From Microthrixaceae bacterium (GTDB lineage Bacteria; Actinomycetota; Acidimicrobiia; Acidimicrobiales; DATDAH01): 64,000 nucleotides of DNA. Position numbers and translations under genes: made by a program. Positions 1-8,861 of the stretch are shown in pieces. The notes under the pieces were generated by a model, which was given only the letters and a program-made list of their open reading frames with translations, was not told the DNA's origin and did no database searches. The stretch covers positions 124,001-188,000 of the forward strand of contig JACJWK010000001.1 in assembly GCA_020637195.1 (NCBI GenBank). The letters are read 5' to 3'. Positions within the stretch are counted from its first letter, which is position 1. Every line of letters begins with the position of its first letter.

Positions 1-1295
1 GCCATCACCGCGTCGCCGATGAACTTGTCGAGCGTGCCGCCGTGCGCGAACACGGCCTCGACGGCCTCGGTGAAGAACCCGTCGAGCAGGCGGGCCACGC
101 CGTCGGGGCTCAGCTCCTGGGAGGTCGACGTGAAGCCGACGACGTCGGCGAACAACACGGTGACGTCGGCCTGGCGCAGCCGGGAGATCCCCTCGACCGC
201 CTCCGCCCGCTCGAGCGCGTCGATCATGGCGGGGGAGTGGTACCGCTCGAGGTGCCGCCGGGCGGCCCGCTCGCGCTCGGCCTCGTGGGCGTGGCGCAGC
301 GCGGTCAGCGCCACGGCCAGGTTGTTGGCCATGGCGGTCAGCACGTCGAGGGCCACCCCGGTGAACGTTCCCTTGGTCAGCTGCGAGTCCACGTAGACGA
401 CGCCACGCACGGCGTCCCCCGACCAGAGCGGCGCGCACATCGCGGCGCGGATGTCGTGGGCCATCATCGACCGGCTCGCGGCGCGGGGGTCGAGCACCAC
501 GTCGCCGGTGGTCATGGCGACCCGCTCGTCGAGCACCCGCCGCACGATGCTCCACGAGATGGGCAGGTCGCCCTCGGGGTGGTCGGCACCGTCGCCGGTG
601 CGCGCCACCCGGTGGACGACGTCGCCGTGGTCGTCGGTGAAGAGGATCCAGCCCCGGTCGACGGGCAGCGCCTGGAAGGCGACCTCGAGCGCCCGTTGCG
701 CGGCCTCGTCCTCGTCGACGGCGGTGCGCAGCTCGCCGGCGAGGCGGGTGAGGTGCCCGAGGGCCACGCCCGGATACCCCGCCCCCTCGTGGTCCGGCGC
801 GGCGCCGGTGGCGCCGAGCGGCTCGACGGCGTGCGGGACCGGCGGCGCGACGGCCGCGCCGTGGCCCGACGTGGGCAGGCCCAGGGCGAGCGCCACCTCG
901 TCCACCGACCGGACGATGCCGGGCACCACCGCGGGCTCGTCGCCGGCGTCGGGCGGGGCGGCCGGCGGGGCCGGCGGCGGGGCCGGTGGCGGGCCCGGGG
1001 GCGCGGCCGCGGGGGCGACCTCGACCACGAAGTCCACGGTGCCGATGGTCACCACGTCGCCGGGCTCCAGGTCGATCTCGTCGGCGACGTCGTCGTTGAC
1101 GCGCAGCCCGTAGCGGCTCTCGAGGTCGCGGACCCACCACCGGTCGCCCTCGTGCAGGACCACGGCGTGGTGGGGCGAGGCGACGAGGTCGCTCAGCACG
1201 ACGTCGTTGTCGTCGGCGCGGCCGAGGCTGGTCTCGCTCCGGTCGAGCACCACCGTGCGCTCGACCCCGTCGATGGACCCCCGGAGCTGCAGCAC
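1..1295 (-). CDS. FHA-GAF-class III adenylate/guanylate cyclase, 3' end outside window
   Basis: Predicted cytoplasmic signalling enzyme making cAMP or cGMP; it runs off the left edge, with about 431 residues visible. Residues 1-90 form an FHA phosphopeptide-binding domain (SLGRADDNDVVLSD, then SPHHAVV). A Pro/Ala-rich linker of about 40 residues follows, then a GAF domain near residues 155-310 (MCAPLWSGDAVRGVVYVDS), a short Arg/Glu-rich helix and the cyclase catalytic domain (VTVLFADVVGFTSTS and, at the edge, DKFIGDAVMA). The Asp residues in those two motifs are the usual metal ligands. The GTG start has no clear Shine-Dalgarno sequence but a -10-like hexamer lies 7 bases upstream. The phosphoprotein partner and GAF ligand are unknown. 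Confidence 0.85.
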   Translation of the reverse strand, partial: MLQLRGSIDGVERTVVLDRSETSLGRADDNDVVLSDLVASPHHAVVLHEGDRWWVRDLESRYGLRVNDDVADEIDLEPGDVVTIGTVDFVVEVAPAAAPPGPPPAPPPAPPAAPPDAGDEPAVVPGIVRSVDEVALALGLPTSGHGAAVAPPVPHAVEPLGATGAAPDHEGAGYPGVALGHLTRLAGELRTAVDEDEAAQRALEVAFQALPVDRGWILFTDDHGDVVHRVARTGDGADHPEGDLPISWSIVRRVLDERVAMTTGDVVLDPRAASRSMMAHDIRAAMCAPLWSGDAVRGVVYVDSQLTKGTFTGVALDVLTAMANNLAVALTALRHAHEAERERAARRHLERYHSPAMIDALERAEAVEGISRLRQADVTVLFADVVGFTSTSQELSPDGVARLLDGFFTEAVEAVFAHGGTLDKFIGDAVM

Positions 1296-1302
1296 CCCCG
1301 CG

Positions 1303-1308
1303 AGCCTA
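1303..1308 (-). promoter_or_regulatory. -10-like element for the FHA-GAF-cyclase gene
   Basis: On the minus strand this reads TAGGCT and ends 7 bases before the GTG start, so transcription would begin at or next to the start codon. No convincing -35 element was seen. Confidence 0.4.
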
Positions 1309-1347
1309 CGTACTCGGGCCCGGGGGCGCGGCGGTCGCGTCCCCTGC

Positions 1348-2172
1348 TCAGATGCCGTCGGCGACGCCGAGCAGGCGGGCGCGGGTGACGGCCCGCATGC
1401 CCCGGGTGAGCCCGAGGATGGCGATGATCCAGGCCACGGTGCCGATCCAGATGGACGCCGACCCGGCCCCGAAGAGGGCTCCGGTGGACTGCGAGTACGC
1501 CACCATGATGAGCGGCAGGGTGACGAGGCCGGACGCCTGCTGCGCGGCGGCCGTGCTCTTGACCCGGGCCGAGAGGCGCAGCACGAGCGACAGCGTGAGG
1601 GCCAGGAACGGTGGCACCACCCAGAGCATCAGGATCCACCACTGCTTCGTGGGGAAGAACCAGCCGCCCACCTCGGGGCCCACGATCAGGTTGACGACCA
1701 GCGAGTACACGCCGAAGCCGACCAGCGTGGTCAGGTAGCCCGGCACCAGGCTGGCGATCAGCTTGCCGAGGTAGATCTCCTTCACGTCGGCGGGGGAGTG
1801 GGCCAGGAACTCGCCCGTGCCCCGCTCGCGCTCGCCCACGATCGTGGCCGCCCCGACCGCGGTGGAGATGGTCAGGGGGACCACCACGGCGACCGGCGCG
1901 AACAGGTACACCGCCATGGCGTAGGAGGCGCGACCGGCGGGGGTGTCACCCTGGATCGCCTCCTGCGCCTGCTGGGGGAGCACCTCCAGCGCGTTGGACA
2001 GCTGCTGGACGGCGTTGATGTCGCCCACCTTCGTGATCGCCAGCAACAAGATGGTGGGGACGACGAAGAAGAAGATCGCGCCGAGGATGCCCATCGGCAT
2101 CCAGAAGTCCCGGGCCAGCAGGAGCTGGCGCAGGTCGGTGCGGGCCACGGTGCGGACGCGCCCCCAGTTCAC
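1348..2172 (-). CDS. ABC-2 type transporter permease
   Basis: Membrane subunit of an ABC exporter, 274 residues, partner of the ATPase encoded just upstream. A cytoplasmic N-terminus (RTVARTDLRQLLLARDFW) leads into a first membrane span (IFFFVVPTILLLAI). About five more hydrophobic spans follow, with the loop GERERGTGEFLAHSP typical of NatB/ABC-2 permeases. The GTG start overlaps the ATPase stop by four bases (GTGA), so the genes are translationally coupled. The substrate cannot be told from sequence; NatB-like sodium or drug exporters have this architecture. Confidence 0.85.
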   Translation of the reverse strand: MNWGRVRTVARTDLRQLLLARDFWMPMGILGAIFFFVVPTILLLAITKVGDINAVQQLSNALEVLPQQAQEAIQGDTPAGRASYAMAVYLFAPVAVVVPLTISTAVGAATIVGERERGTGEFLAHSPADVKEIYLGKLIASLVPGYLTTLVGFGVYSLVVNLIVGPEVGGWFFPTKQWWILMLWVVPPFLALTLSLVLRLSARVKSTAAAQQASGLVTLPLIMVAYSQSTGALFGAGSASIWIGTVAWIIAILGLTRGMRAVTRARLLGVADGI

Positions 2173-3224
2173 GCCGCCACCTCCCGGCTCGTGCCCCGGC
2201 CTTGTTCCGAGAACGCCTCGCGGCCGTCGCGGACGGCGAAGTAGAGGTCCTCCAGGGACGGGACGTGGGGCTCGACCCGGGTCACGCGCACGCCGGCGGC
2301 GGCCAGGGCGAAGACCACCTCGGGGACCCGGGCGAGGTCGTCCAGCTGCACGGTGGCGCCGCCGGCGCCCGATCCCGAGGCCTCGAGGCCCCGGTCGTCG
2401 CGCTCGTAGCCCACCACGCCCTCCATCCCCGCCACCCGGTCCAGGTCGGCCGGGTCCTCGGCGTCGAGCCGCACGACGAGGTGGGGCCAGAACCGACCGG
2501 TGAGGTCGCCGGGCGAGCCGGCGATCAGGTCGGTGCCGCCGTCGAGGATCACGACGCGCTCGGCGAGGCCCTCGGCCTCGAGGAGCAGGTGGGTGCACAT
2601 CACGACGGTGGAACCGGTGTCGGCCATCTCCCGGATGAGCTCGAGGACGGCGTGGGAGGACTCGGGGTCGAGCCCCGACGTGGGCTCGTCGAACAGGAGC
2701 AGCTCGGGCCCGTGCATCACCGAGCGGGCCAGCGCCAGGCGGGTCTTCATGCCCGTCGAGTACCCGCCCACCTGCTGGTCCAGCGCCGCCTCGATGCCGA
2801 AGCGGGCCGCCGACTCGCGGATGGCACGGCCCGCGGCGTCGCCCCGCCCGAGGCCGTACAGCTCGGCGGCGTAGCCCAGGTTGTCCCAGCCCGAGAGGCG
2901 GTCGTAGAGGGCCGGCTTGGCCGACACGACGCCGCAGCGACGGCGCACCTGCTCGCCCTCCACGCCGGGGTCCAGCCCGAAGACGCGCACGGAGCCCGAG
3001 TCGGGGTTCAGCGCCCCCGTGATCATGCGGATCGCGGTGGTCTTGCCCGCGCCGTTGGGGCCGAGCAGCACCGTGATGGCGTGGGCCGGGGCGGTGAGGG
3101 TCAGGTCGTCGAGGGCCTTGACGTCGCCAAAGCCGCGCGACACCGAGCGGAGCTCCACCGCCAGGTCGTGCGTCGCCTCGGCGTCCGCCGGGTCGGGGTC
3201 GGGCCGCGCCGTCGTGAAGGTCAC
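2169..3224 (-). CDS. ABC transporter ATP-binding protein
   Basis: ATPase that energises the adjacent ABC-2 permease, 351 residues. Walker A is GPNGAGKTT, the signature is YSTGMKTRLALARS, and Walker B is LLLFDEPTSGLD followed by the H-loop region VVMCTHLLLEAE. After the nucleotide-binding domain (residues about 20-235) comes a C-terminal domain of about 100 residues of the kind found in NatA-like exporters. The GTG start is the last one before clear homology. The gene is divergent from ruvC, with about 85 bases between the two start codons. Confidence 0.88.
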   Translation of the reverse strand: MTFTTARPDPDPADAEATHDLAVELRSVSRGFGDVKALDDLTLTAPAHAITVLLGPNGAGKTTAIRMITGALNPDSGSVRVFGLDPGVEGEQVRRRCGVVSAKPALYDRLSGWDNLGYAAELYGLGRGDAAGRAIRESAARFGIEAALDQQVGGYSTGMKTRLALARSVMHGPELLLFDEPTSGLDPESSHAVLELIREMADTGSTVVMCTHLLLEAEGLAERVVILDGGTDLIAGSPGDLTGRFWPHLVVRLDAEDPADLDRVAGMEGVVGYERDDRGLEASGSGAGGATVQLDDLARVPEVVFALAAAGVRVTRVEPHVPSLEDLYFAVRDGREAFSEQGRGTSREVAA

Positions 3225-3293
3225 GGCAGTTCCATCGGCAGGCCGGCGCCCCGCTGTAGCCGGCGCATCCACGCACCGGACCCCGCGGCGCAC

Positions 3294-3299
3294 TAGCGT
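3294..3299 (+). promoter_or_regulatory. -10-like element for ruvC
   Basis: TAGCGT, 9 bases before the ruvC ATG. No Shine-Dalgarno sequence lies between it and the start, so the mRNA could be leaderless or nearly so. Confidence 0.4.
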
Positions 3300-3308
3300 T
3301 GCGTACGT

Positions 3309-3809
3309 ATGTTCGTGCTCGGGATCGATCCCGGCCTGTCCCGCTGCGGCTACGGGTGCGTCGAGGCGCGCCCCGAGGGCCCGCGGGCCGTCGCCATCGG
3401 GGTGCTCACCACGCCTCCCGGCGACCCCCTGCCCCAGCGCCTGGCCGAGCTCCAGGCCGAGCTGCGGGCGTTGCTGGTGGAGCTGGCCCCCGCGGTGGTC
3501 GCCGTCGAGCGCGTGTTCTTCCAGGTCAACGTGCGCACCGCCATGTCGGTGGGCCAGGCGAGCGGCCTGGCCATGGCCGAGGCGGTGGCCGCGGGCTGCG
3601 AGGTGGCCCAGTACACGCCGAACCAGGTGAAGGAGGCGGTGGCCGGTCACGGCGCCGCGGACAAAGAGCAGGTGCAGACGATGGTGCAGACCCTCCTCGG
3701 ACTGGCCGCGCCGCCCCGGCCGGCCGACGCCGCCGACGCGGCCGCGCTGGCCCTGTGCCACCTGGCCCACGAGCCCACTCGTCGAGCGGTCGCGAGGGCG
3801 GCCCGGTGA
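3309..3809 (+). CDS. ruvC: Holliday junction endonuclease RuvC
   Basis: Resolvase that cleaves four-way DNA junctions during recombinational repair, 166 residues, acting with RuvAB. The catalytic acidic residues are visible: Asp in VLGIDPGLSRCGYG near the N-terminus, Glu in VVAVERVFFQVN, and the C-terminal pair in PADAADAAALALCH. Length is normal for the family. It is first in ruvC-ruvA-ruvB, the common actinobacterial order, and its stop overlaps the ruvA GTG by four bases. Confidence 0.95.
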   Translation: MFVLGIDPGLSRCGYGCVEARPEGPRAVAIGVLTTPPGDPLPQRLAELQAELRALLVELAPAVVAVERVFFQVNVRTAMSVGQASGLAMAEAVAAGCEVAQYTPNQVKEAVAGHGAADKEQVQTMVQTLLGLAAPPRPADAADAAALALCHLAHEPTRRAVARAAR

Positions 3810-4411
3810 TCGGCTCGCTGCGGGGCACGCTGCTCGACCGGGGCGTCGGCAGCGCCGAGCTGCTCGTCGAGGTGCAGGGCGTCGGCTACCGGGTCACGGT
3901 CGCACCCGCCACCGCGGTCGCCGTCGGCGACGTCGGCGACGAGGTCTTCCTCCACATCCACCACCACCTGCGCGAGGACGCCCAGACGCTGTACGGATTC
4001 GCCACCCGGGAGGAGCGGGCGTGCTTCGAGGCCCTGCTCGCCGCGCACGGCGTGGGCCCGGCGCTGGCCCTGGCCATCCTGTCGGTCCACGACCCCGCCG
4101 GCCTCCAGCAGGTGCTGGCCGACGACGACCTCGACGCGCTGTGCCTCGTCCCCGGGGTGGGGCGCAAGACCGCCACCCGCCTGCTCGTCGAGCTGAAGTC
4201 CCGACTCGACCTCGGCGTCCTCGACGTCGCCCGCCTCGGCGACGAGGGTGCCGGAGCGCCCTCGACCTCGCGCCGGGACGTCCACGACGCGCTCGAGGGC
4301 CTCGGCTACGGGGCCGACGAGATCCGCGAGGTGCTGCACGACCTGCCGGCCGAGACCGACCGGTCGCTGCTGTTGCGCCTCGCCCTGCAGCGTCTGGCGG
4401 TGGCGTCGTGA
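3806..4411 (+). CDS. ruvA: Holliday junction DNA helicase subunit RuvA
   Basis: Junction-recognition subunit that loads the RuvB motor, 201 residues. An N-terminal OB-fold (IGSLRGTLLDR through LHIHHHLREDAQTLYGF) is followed by two helix-hairpin-helix motifs (GVGPALALAILS and VPGVGRKTATRLLVELKSR). A flexible linker then leads to the C-terminal domain III that contacts RuvB (ALEGLGYGADEIREVL). It starts at GTG inside the ruvC stop and its own stop overlaps the ruvB start by four bases. Confidence 0.95.
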   Translation: MIGSLRGTLLDRGVGSAELLVEVQGVGYRVTVAPATAVAVGDVGDEVFLHIHHHLREDAQTLYGFATREERACFEALLAAHGVGPALALAILSVHDPAGLQQVLADDDLDALCLVPGVGRKTATRLLVELKSRLDLGVLDVARLGDEGAGAPSTSRRDVHDALEGLGYGADEIREVLHDLPAETDRSLLLRLALQRLAVAS

Positions 4412-5462
4412 GGGAGGAGCTGCTCACCCCCCAGGCCACCGAGGACGAGGTCGTCGACGAGGTCGGCCTGCGGCCGCGCACGCTCGACGAGTTCGTCGGC
4501 CAGGCCGAGCTGAAGGAGCGCCTGGAGGTCATCCTCGAGGCGGCGCGCCAGCGGGGCCAGGCCGCCGACCACCTGCTGTTCGCCGGCCCGCCGGGGCTCG
4601 GCAAGACCACGCTGTCGGCCATCGTCGCCACCGAGATGGGCGTCGGCCTCCACGTCACGTCGGGCCCCGCCCTCGAGCGCGCCGGCGACCTGGCCGCCAT
4701 CCTCACCAAGCTCGACGAGGGCGACGTGCTCTTCATCGACGAGATCCACCGCCTGTCGCGGGCCGTCGAGGAGGTGCTCTACCCGGCGATGGAGGACTTC
4801 CAGCTCGACATCGTGCTCGGCAAGGGGCCCGCGGCCCGCTCGATCCGCCTCGACCTCCCCCGCTTCACCCTCGTGGGTGCCACCACCCGCACCGGCCTCA
4901 TCACCGGCCCGCTGCGCGACCGGTTCGGCCTCGTGGCCCGCCTCGACTACTACGAGGTCGCCGACCTCGACGCCATCGTCGAGCGCACCGCCGAGATCCT
5001 CGGCGTCCCCACCGACGGCGCGGGGCGCCACGAGATCGCCTCCCGGTCGCGGGGAACGCCCCGCATCGCCAACCGGCTGCTGCGGCGCGTGCGTGACTTC
5101 GCCGAGGTTCGGGCCGAGGGCGTCGTCGACGCCGCGACGTCCCACGCGGGCCTCGCCCTGTTCGGCGTCGACGACCTCGGCCTCGACAAGGTCGACCGGG
5201 CCATGCTCGGGCGGTCTGCGCGCGCTTCGGCGGCGGCCTGTCGGCCTCTCGACGCTGGCCATCAGCGTGGCGCGAGCCCACCGAGACCGTGGAGGACGTG
5301 TACGAGCCCGTTCCTCATCCGCAGGGCCTGCTCATGCGCACGCCCCAGGGGCGCACGGCCACGCCCGCGGCCTGGCGCCACCTCGGGCTCGTCGCACCGA
5401 CGCGACCCGGCGAGGGCCCGTCGCCGTCGCCGGGGCTCTTCGACGAACCCCCGTCGCAGTAA
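4408..5462 (+). pseudogene. ruvB: Holliday junction branch migration ATPase RuvB, 3' part frameshifted in this sequence
   Basis: AAA+ motor that drives branch migration with RuvA. The first 270 codons are intact: LRPRTLDEFVGQ, Walker A GPPGLGKTT, Walker B VLFIDEIHRL, sensor GATTRTG and the arginine-finger region. From about 5210 to 5330 the frame is broken by roughly five one-base losses and gains. Piecing frames together recovers the expected winged-helix tail (VGLSTLAISVA, EPTETVEDVYEP, LLMRTP, TPAAWRHLGL) ending at TAA. As ruvB is broadly conserved and the indels mostly compensate, assembly error is more likely than a dead gene. The GTG start overlaps the ruvA stop. Confidence 0.85.
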
Positions 5463-5472
5463 CCTCGGCCTC

Positions 5473-6618
5473 CTGCACATCGACTTCAACAGCTCCGTGG
5501 GCCCCAGCCTGGGGGTCGAGGTCGAGTTCGAGCTCGTCGACCGCGACACCCGACAACTCTCCAGCGCCGCGACGGCGATCCTGGGCCAGATCGGCGCGCG
5601 CCACCCCGGCGGGGAGCACCCGAAGGCCAAGCACGAGCTCTTCGAGTGCACGATCGAGATCATCACCGGGATCTGCCAGACCGCGGCGGAGGCCAAGTCC
5701 GACCTCCGGGCGACGCTGGAGGAGGTCGACGAGCAGGCGTCGGCCCGTGGCCTCGCCCTGATCTGCTCGGGGACCCACCCCTTCTCGGACTGGCGCGACC
5801 AGACCGTCACCGACGACCCCCGCTACCACCTGCTGGTCCGCGAGATGGCCTGGATGGCCCAACGCCTGCAGATCTTCGGGGTGCACTTCCACGTGGGGGT
5901 GCGCTCGCCGCAGAAGGCGGTGGCCATCGCCAACGCGCTGGCGGGCTACATCCCGCACCTGCTCGCCCTCTCGGCGTCCAGCCCGTTCGCCGAGGGTCAC
6001 GACACCGGCCTCGCCAGCAGCCGCAGCAAGATCTTCGAGGGCCTGCCCACCGCCGGTCTGCCCGAACAGATCGTCGACTGGGAGGAGTTCGAGCAGTTCA
6101 TGGAGACCCTGGTCTCGGCCGAGGCGATCGGGACCGTGCGCGAGGTCTGGTGGGACATCCGCCCGCACCCCGACTTCGGCACGGTCGAGCTGCGCATGTG
6201 CGACGGCATCCCCACCCTGCGCGAGGTCGCGGCGCTGGCCGCGCTCGCCCAGTCCCTCGTCCACTGGCTCGACACGTTGCACGACCGGGGCTACCAGCTC
6301 CCGGTCTCGCGTGAATGGGTGCTCCGGCAGAACAAGTGGCGCGCCGCCCGTCACGGCCTCGACGCCTCGCTCATCGTCGACGACCGCGGCGACACCCGCC
6401 CCATGCGGGAGCTGGTGGCCGAGCTCCTCGACGAGCTGCACCCGATCGCGCAGCGCCTCGACTGCGCCGACGAGCTGAAAGACGTCCACCAGATCCTCGA
6501 CCGGGGCGCCAGCTACGAGCGCCAGCGCCGCGTCCTCGCGGCGGAGGGGACGCTCGAGGCGGTGGTCGACTCGCTCGTCCACGAGCTCGCCACCGACGAG
6601 CCCGGGGCCCGGCGATGA
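5473..6618 (+). CDS. Glutamate-cysteine ligase family 2 (YbdK-type carboxylate-amine ligase)
   Basis: ATP-dependent ligase of the GCS2 family, about 381 residues, joining a carboxylate such as glutamate to an amine such as cysteine. Family hallmarks: LGVEVEFELVD near the N-terminus, GQIGARHPGGEHPKAKHELF, ICSGTHPFSDW, FGVHFHVGV, ALSASSPF and WWDIRPHPDFGTVELRMCD. The start is uncertain: homology begins at HIDFNSS, preceded only by CTG; the first GTG (5497) would cut off eight conserved residues. An ATG may have been lost in this error-prone stretch. The physiological substrate is not known; low-molecular-weight thiol synthesis is possible. Confidence 0.8.
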   Translation: MHIDFNSSVGPSLGVEVEFELVDRDTRQLSSAATAILGQIGARHPGGEHPKAKHELFECTIEIITGICQTAAEAKSDLRATLEEVDEQASARGLALICSGTHPFSDWRDQTVTDDPRYHLLVREMAWMAQRLQIFGVHFHVGVRSPQKAVAIANALAGYIPHLLALSASSPFAEGHDTGLASSRSKIFEGLPTAGLPEQIVDWEEFEQFMETLVSAEAIGTVREVWWDIRPHPDFGTVELRMCDGIPTLREVAALAALAQSLVHWLDTLHDRGYQLPVSREWVLRQNKWRAARHGLDASLIVDDRGDTRPMRELVAELLDELHPIAQRLDCADELKDVHQILDRGASYERQRRVLAAEGTLEAVVDSLVHELATDEPGARR

Positions 6619-7847
6619 CCGCCACGCCGGACCACTCGCTGATCGACGAGCGGCTCGACAAGTTCCTCGTGGCCCACGAGGAGGAGCTCGTGGCCTTCCG
6701 CCGCCAGCTCCACGCCCACCCCGAGCTGAGCTGGGAGGAGCACCAGACCACGGCCCTGGTCGCCTCGCGCCTCGCGGTCGCCGGCCTCGAGCCGCGCCCG
6801 CTGGCCACCGAAACCGGCCTGGTGCTCGACCTCGGCGACGAGACCGCCGGGCCCACCGTCGCCCTGCGCGCCGACATCGACGCCCTGCCGCTCGACGACG
6901 AGAAGGACGTGGCCTACCGCAGCACGGTCGAGGGGGTGTGCCACGCCTGCGGCCACGACGTCCACACGGCGATCCTGCTCGGCACGACGCTCGCCCTCGC
7001 CGACCTCGTGCCCGACCTCGGCCCGGCGGGCCGGCTGCGCCTGCTCTTCCAGCCGGCCGAGGAGGCCATGCCCGGGGGCGCGGACCTGCTCGCCCGCACC
7101 GACGTCATGGACGGCGTCGACGTCATCTACGCCCTGCACTGCGACCCCTCCCTGGAGGTGGGCAAGGTGGGCATGCGGGTCGGCCCGATCACGGCCGCGG
7201 CCGACCGCATCATCATCGAGCTCCACGGTCCCGGCGGCCACACCGCCCGCCCGCACCTCACCGCCGACCTGGTCGACATCGTCGGGCGCATCATCTGCGA
7301 CCTGCCGTCGGGCTTCGCCAAGCTCTCGGACCTCCGCGACGCGCCTCACCTCTCGTGTTCGGCTCCGTCCAGAGCGGCCACGCCGCCAACGTCATCCCGT
7401 CGGCGGCCGTGCTGGGCGCCACGCTGCGCTCCCAGGGCACGGGCGCGGCCTGGGACCGGCGCCCGACATCATCGAGACGCTCCTGGCCGCGATCGTCGAG
7501 CCCCTTCGGCGCCACCTACGAGCTCGACGCACCTCCGCGGCGCCGCCGCCCACCGACAACGACGAGCGAGCGCTTGCGGGTGCCCGCCGAAGCGGTCCGG
7601 GCCACGCTGGGGCGTCGACAGCTTCGTGGTGCCCACCGCCCAGAGCGCTGGCAGGCGGGACTTCTCGTGGTACCTCGAGCAGGCGCGCCCGGTCCGCCTC
7701 GGCGTGCGGGCCCGACGCCACGGCCGACTCGTCGACCTGCACGCCAGCACGTTCGACGTCGACGAGGCGGCGGTCGCCGCCGGCGCCCGGGTGCTGACGG
7801 GCCGCACGGCCCTGCGCTCGGCCCTCGCGGATACGGGGATGCCCTGA
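6615..7847 (+). pseudogene. M20 family amidohydrolase/peptidase, frameshifted in this sequence
   Basis: Zinc-dependent hydrolase of the M20D group (hippurate or N-acyl amino acid hydrolase type). The first 245 codons are intact: FRRQLHAHPELSWEEH, ALRADIDALPL, the metal-binding CHACGHDVHTAILLG, FQPAEEAMPGGA and ALHCDPSLEVG. Between about 7345 and 7640 it shifts through all three frames; VFGSVQSGHAANVIPSAAV is readable in one and VDSFVVPTAQSAG...DFSWYLEQ in another, before finishing normally (VDLHASTFDVDEAAVAAG). The ATG overlaps the upstream stop (ATGA). Substrate unknown. At least four indels; sequence error or real decay cannot be separated here. Confidence 0.8.
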
Positions 7848-7864
7848 GTCGGACACGTCGCTCC

Positions 7865-8861
7865 GTGGCGCCTCGACTACTGACCTGCCTGCCGCCGCGA
7901 TCGCCCAGCGGCCTGCGAGCCGCGGGGCGCGGCCCGCCTGCTCGTCGACGGTGGCCCGGGCGGCCGGCCACCGCCGCACGTCCGCGACCTGCCGGATCTG
8001 CTCGGCCCCGGGGACCTGCTCGTGGTCAACGACTCAGGTGCGATCCGCCCGGCTGCGCCTGCGCAAGGCCACCGGGGCGCGGTCGAGGTGCTCCTGCTCG
8101 ACCGCGCCGACGAGCCGGACGCCCCAGGGCGTGGGAGGCCCTGGTGCGGCCCGAGCGCCAGGTCGCGCCGGGACGCTCACCGCGGCTGCTCCGACGGCGA
8201 CGACGTGGTCGAGGTGGGGCCGCCCCTCGACGAGGGGCGGCGCCGGGTGCGCCTGCTGCGGCCGGAGGCCGAGGTGCTCGCCGCCGGGGAGGTGCCCCTC
8301 CCGCCGTACCTGCACGAGCCGCTCGCCGACCCCGAGCGCTACCAGACGGTCTACGCCGACCGCCCCACGTCGGTCGCGGCCCCCACGGCGGGTCTGCACC
8401 TGACCGAGCCCCTCCTCGAGCGCTGCCGGGCCGCCGGGGCCGGGGTGGCCCGGCTCGAGCTGGGGGTCGGCATCGGGACCTTCCGCCCGATCACGGTGCC
8501 CGACGTCACCGACCACCGGGTGCACCGGGAGGCCTACGACGTCCCGGCCGCCACCTGGGCGGCGTGCGAGGCCGCCACCCGCGTCGTCGCGGTGGGGACG
8601 ACCACGGTCCGCGCCCTCGAGTCGGTCGCCGCCCGGGGCCGCCGCTCCGGGTGGACCGACCTCTACCTCCGCCGGGGCCACCGGTTCGCGGTGGTCGACG
8701 CGCTCCTGACCAACTTCCACGTGCCCCGGTCGTCGCTCCTGGTCCTGGTGGACGCCTTCGTCGGCCCCCGCTGGCGGTCCCTCTACGAGGACGCGCTGGC
8801 GCGCGACTACCGGTTCCTGTCCCTCGGCGACGCCATGTTCCTGCCCGGGCCGCCGGTGTGA
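7865..8861 (+). pseudogene. queA: tRNA preQ1(34) S-adenosylmethionine ribosyltransferase-isomerase QueA, 5' part frameshifted
   Basis: Penultimate step of queuosine synthesis: transfers and isomerises the ribosyl moiety of SAM onto preQ1 at tRNA position 34. The 3' two thirds are intact (VPLPPYLHEP, YQTVYADRPTSVAAPTAGLHLT, LGVGIGTFRPI, VGTTTVRALES, LLTNFHVPRSSLL, MFLPGPP). In the first 350 bases fragments of the expected N-terminus (DYDLP, ARLLVDGG, PPHVRDLPDLLGPGDLLVVNDS) appear in alternating frames, implying several one-base indels. The GTG start is a best guess. It is followed by tgt, the other queuosine enzyme, through a GTGA overlap. Confidence 0.85.

Noticed and set aside
42..1388. Long plus-strand open frame opposite the cyclase gene
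   Set aside because: Low-complexity Gly/Arg/Val/Asp composition typical of antisense frames in GC-rich DNA, while the minus strand shows clear FHA, GAF and cyclase motifs.
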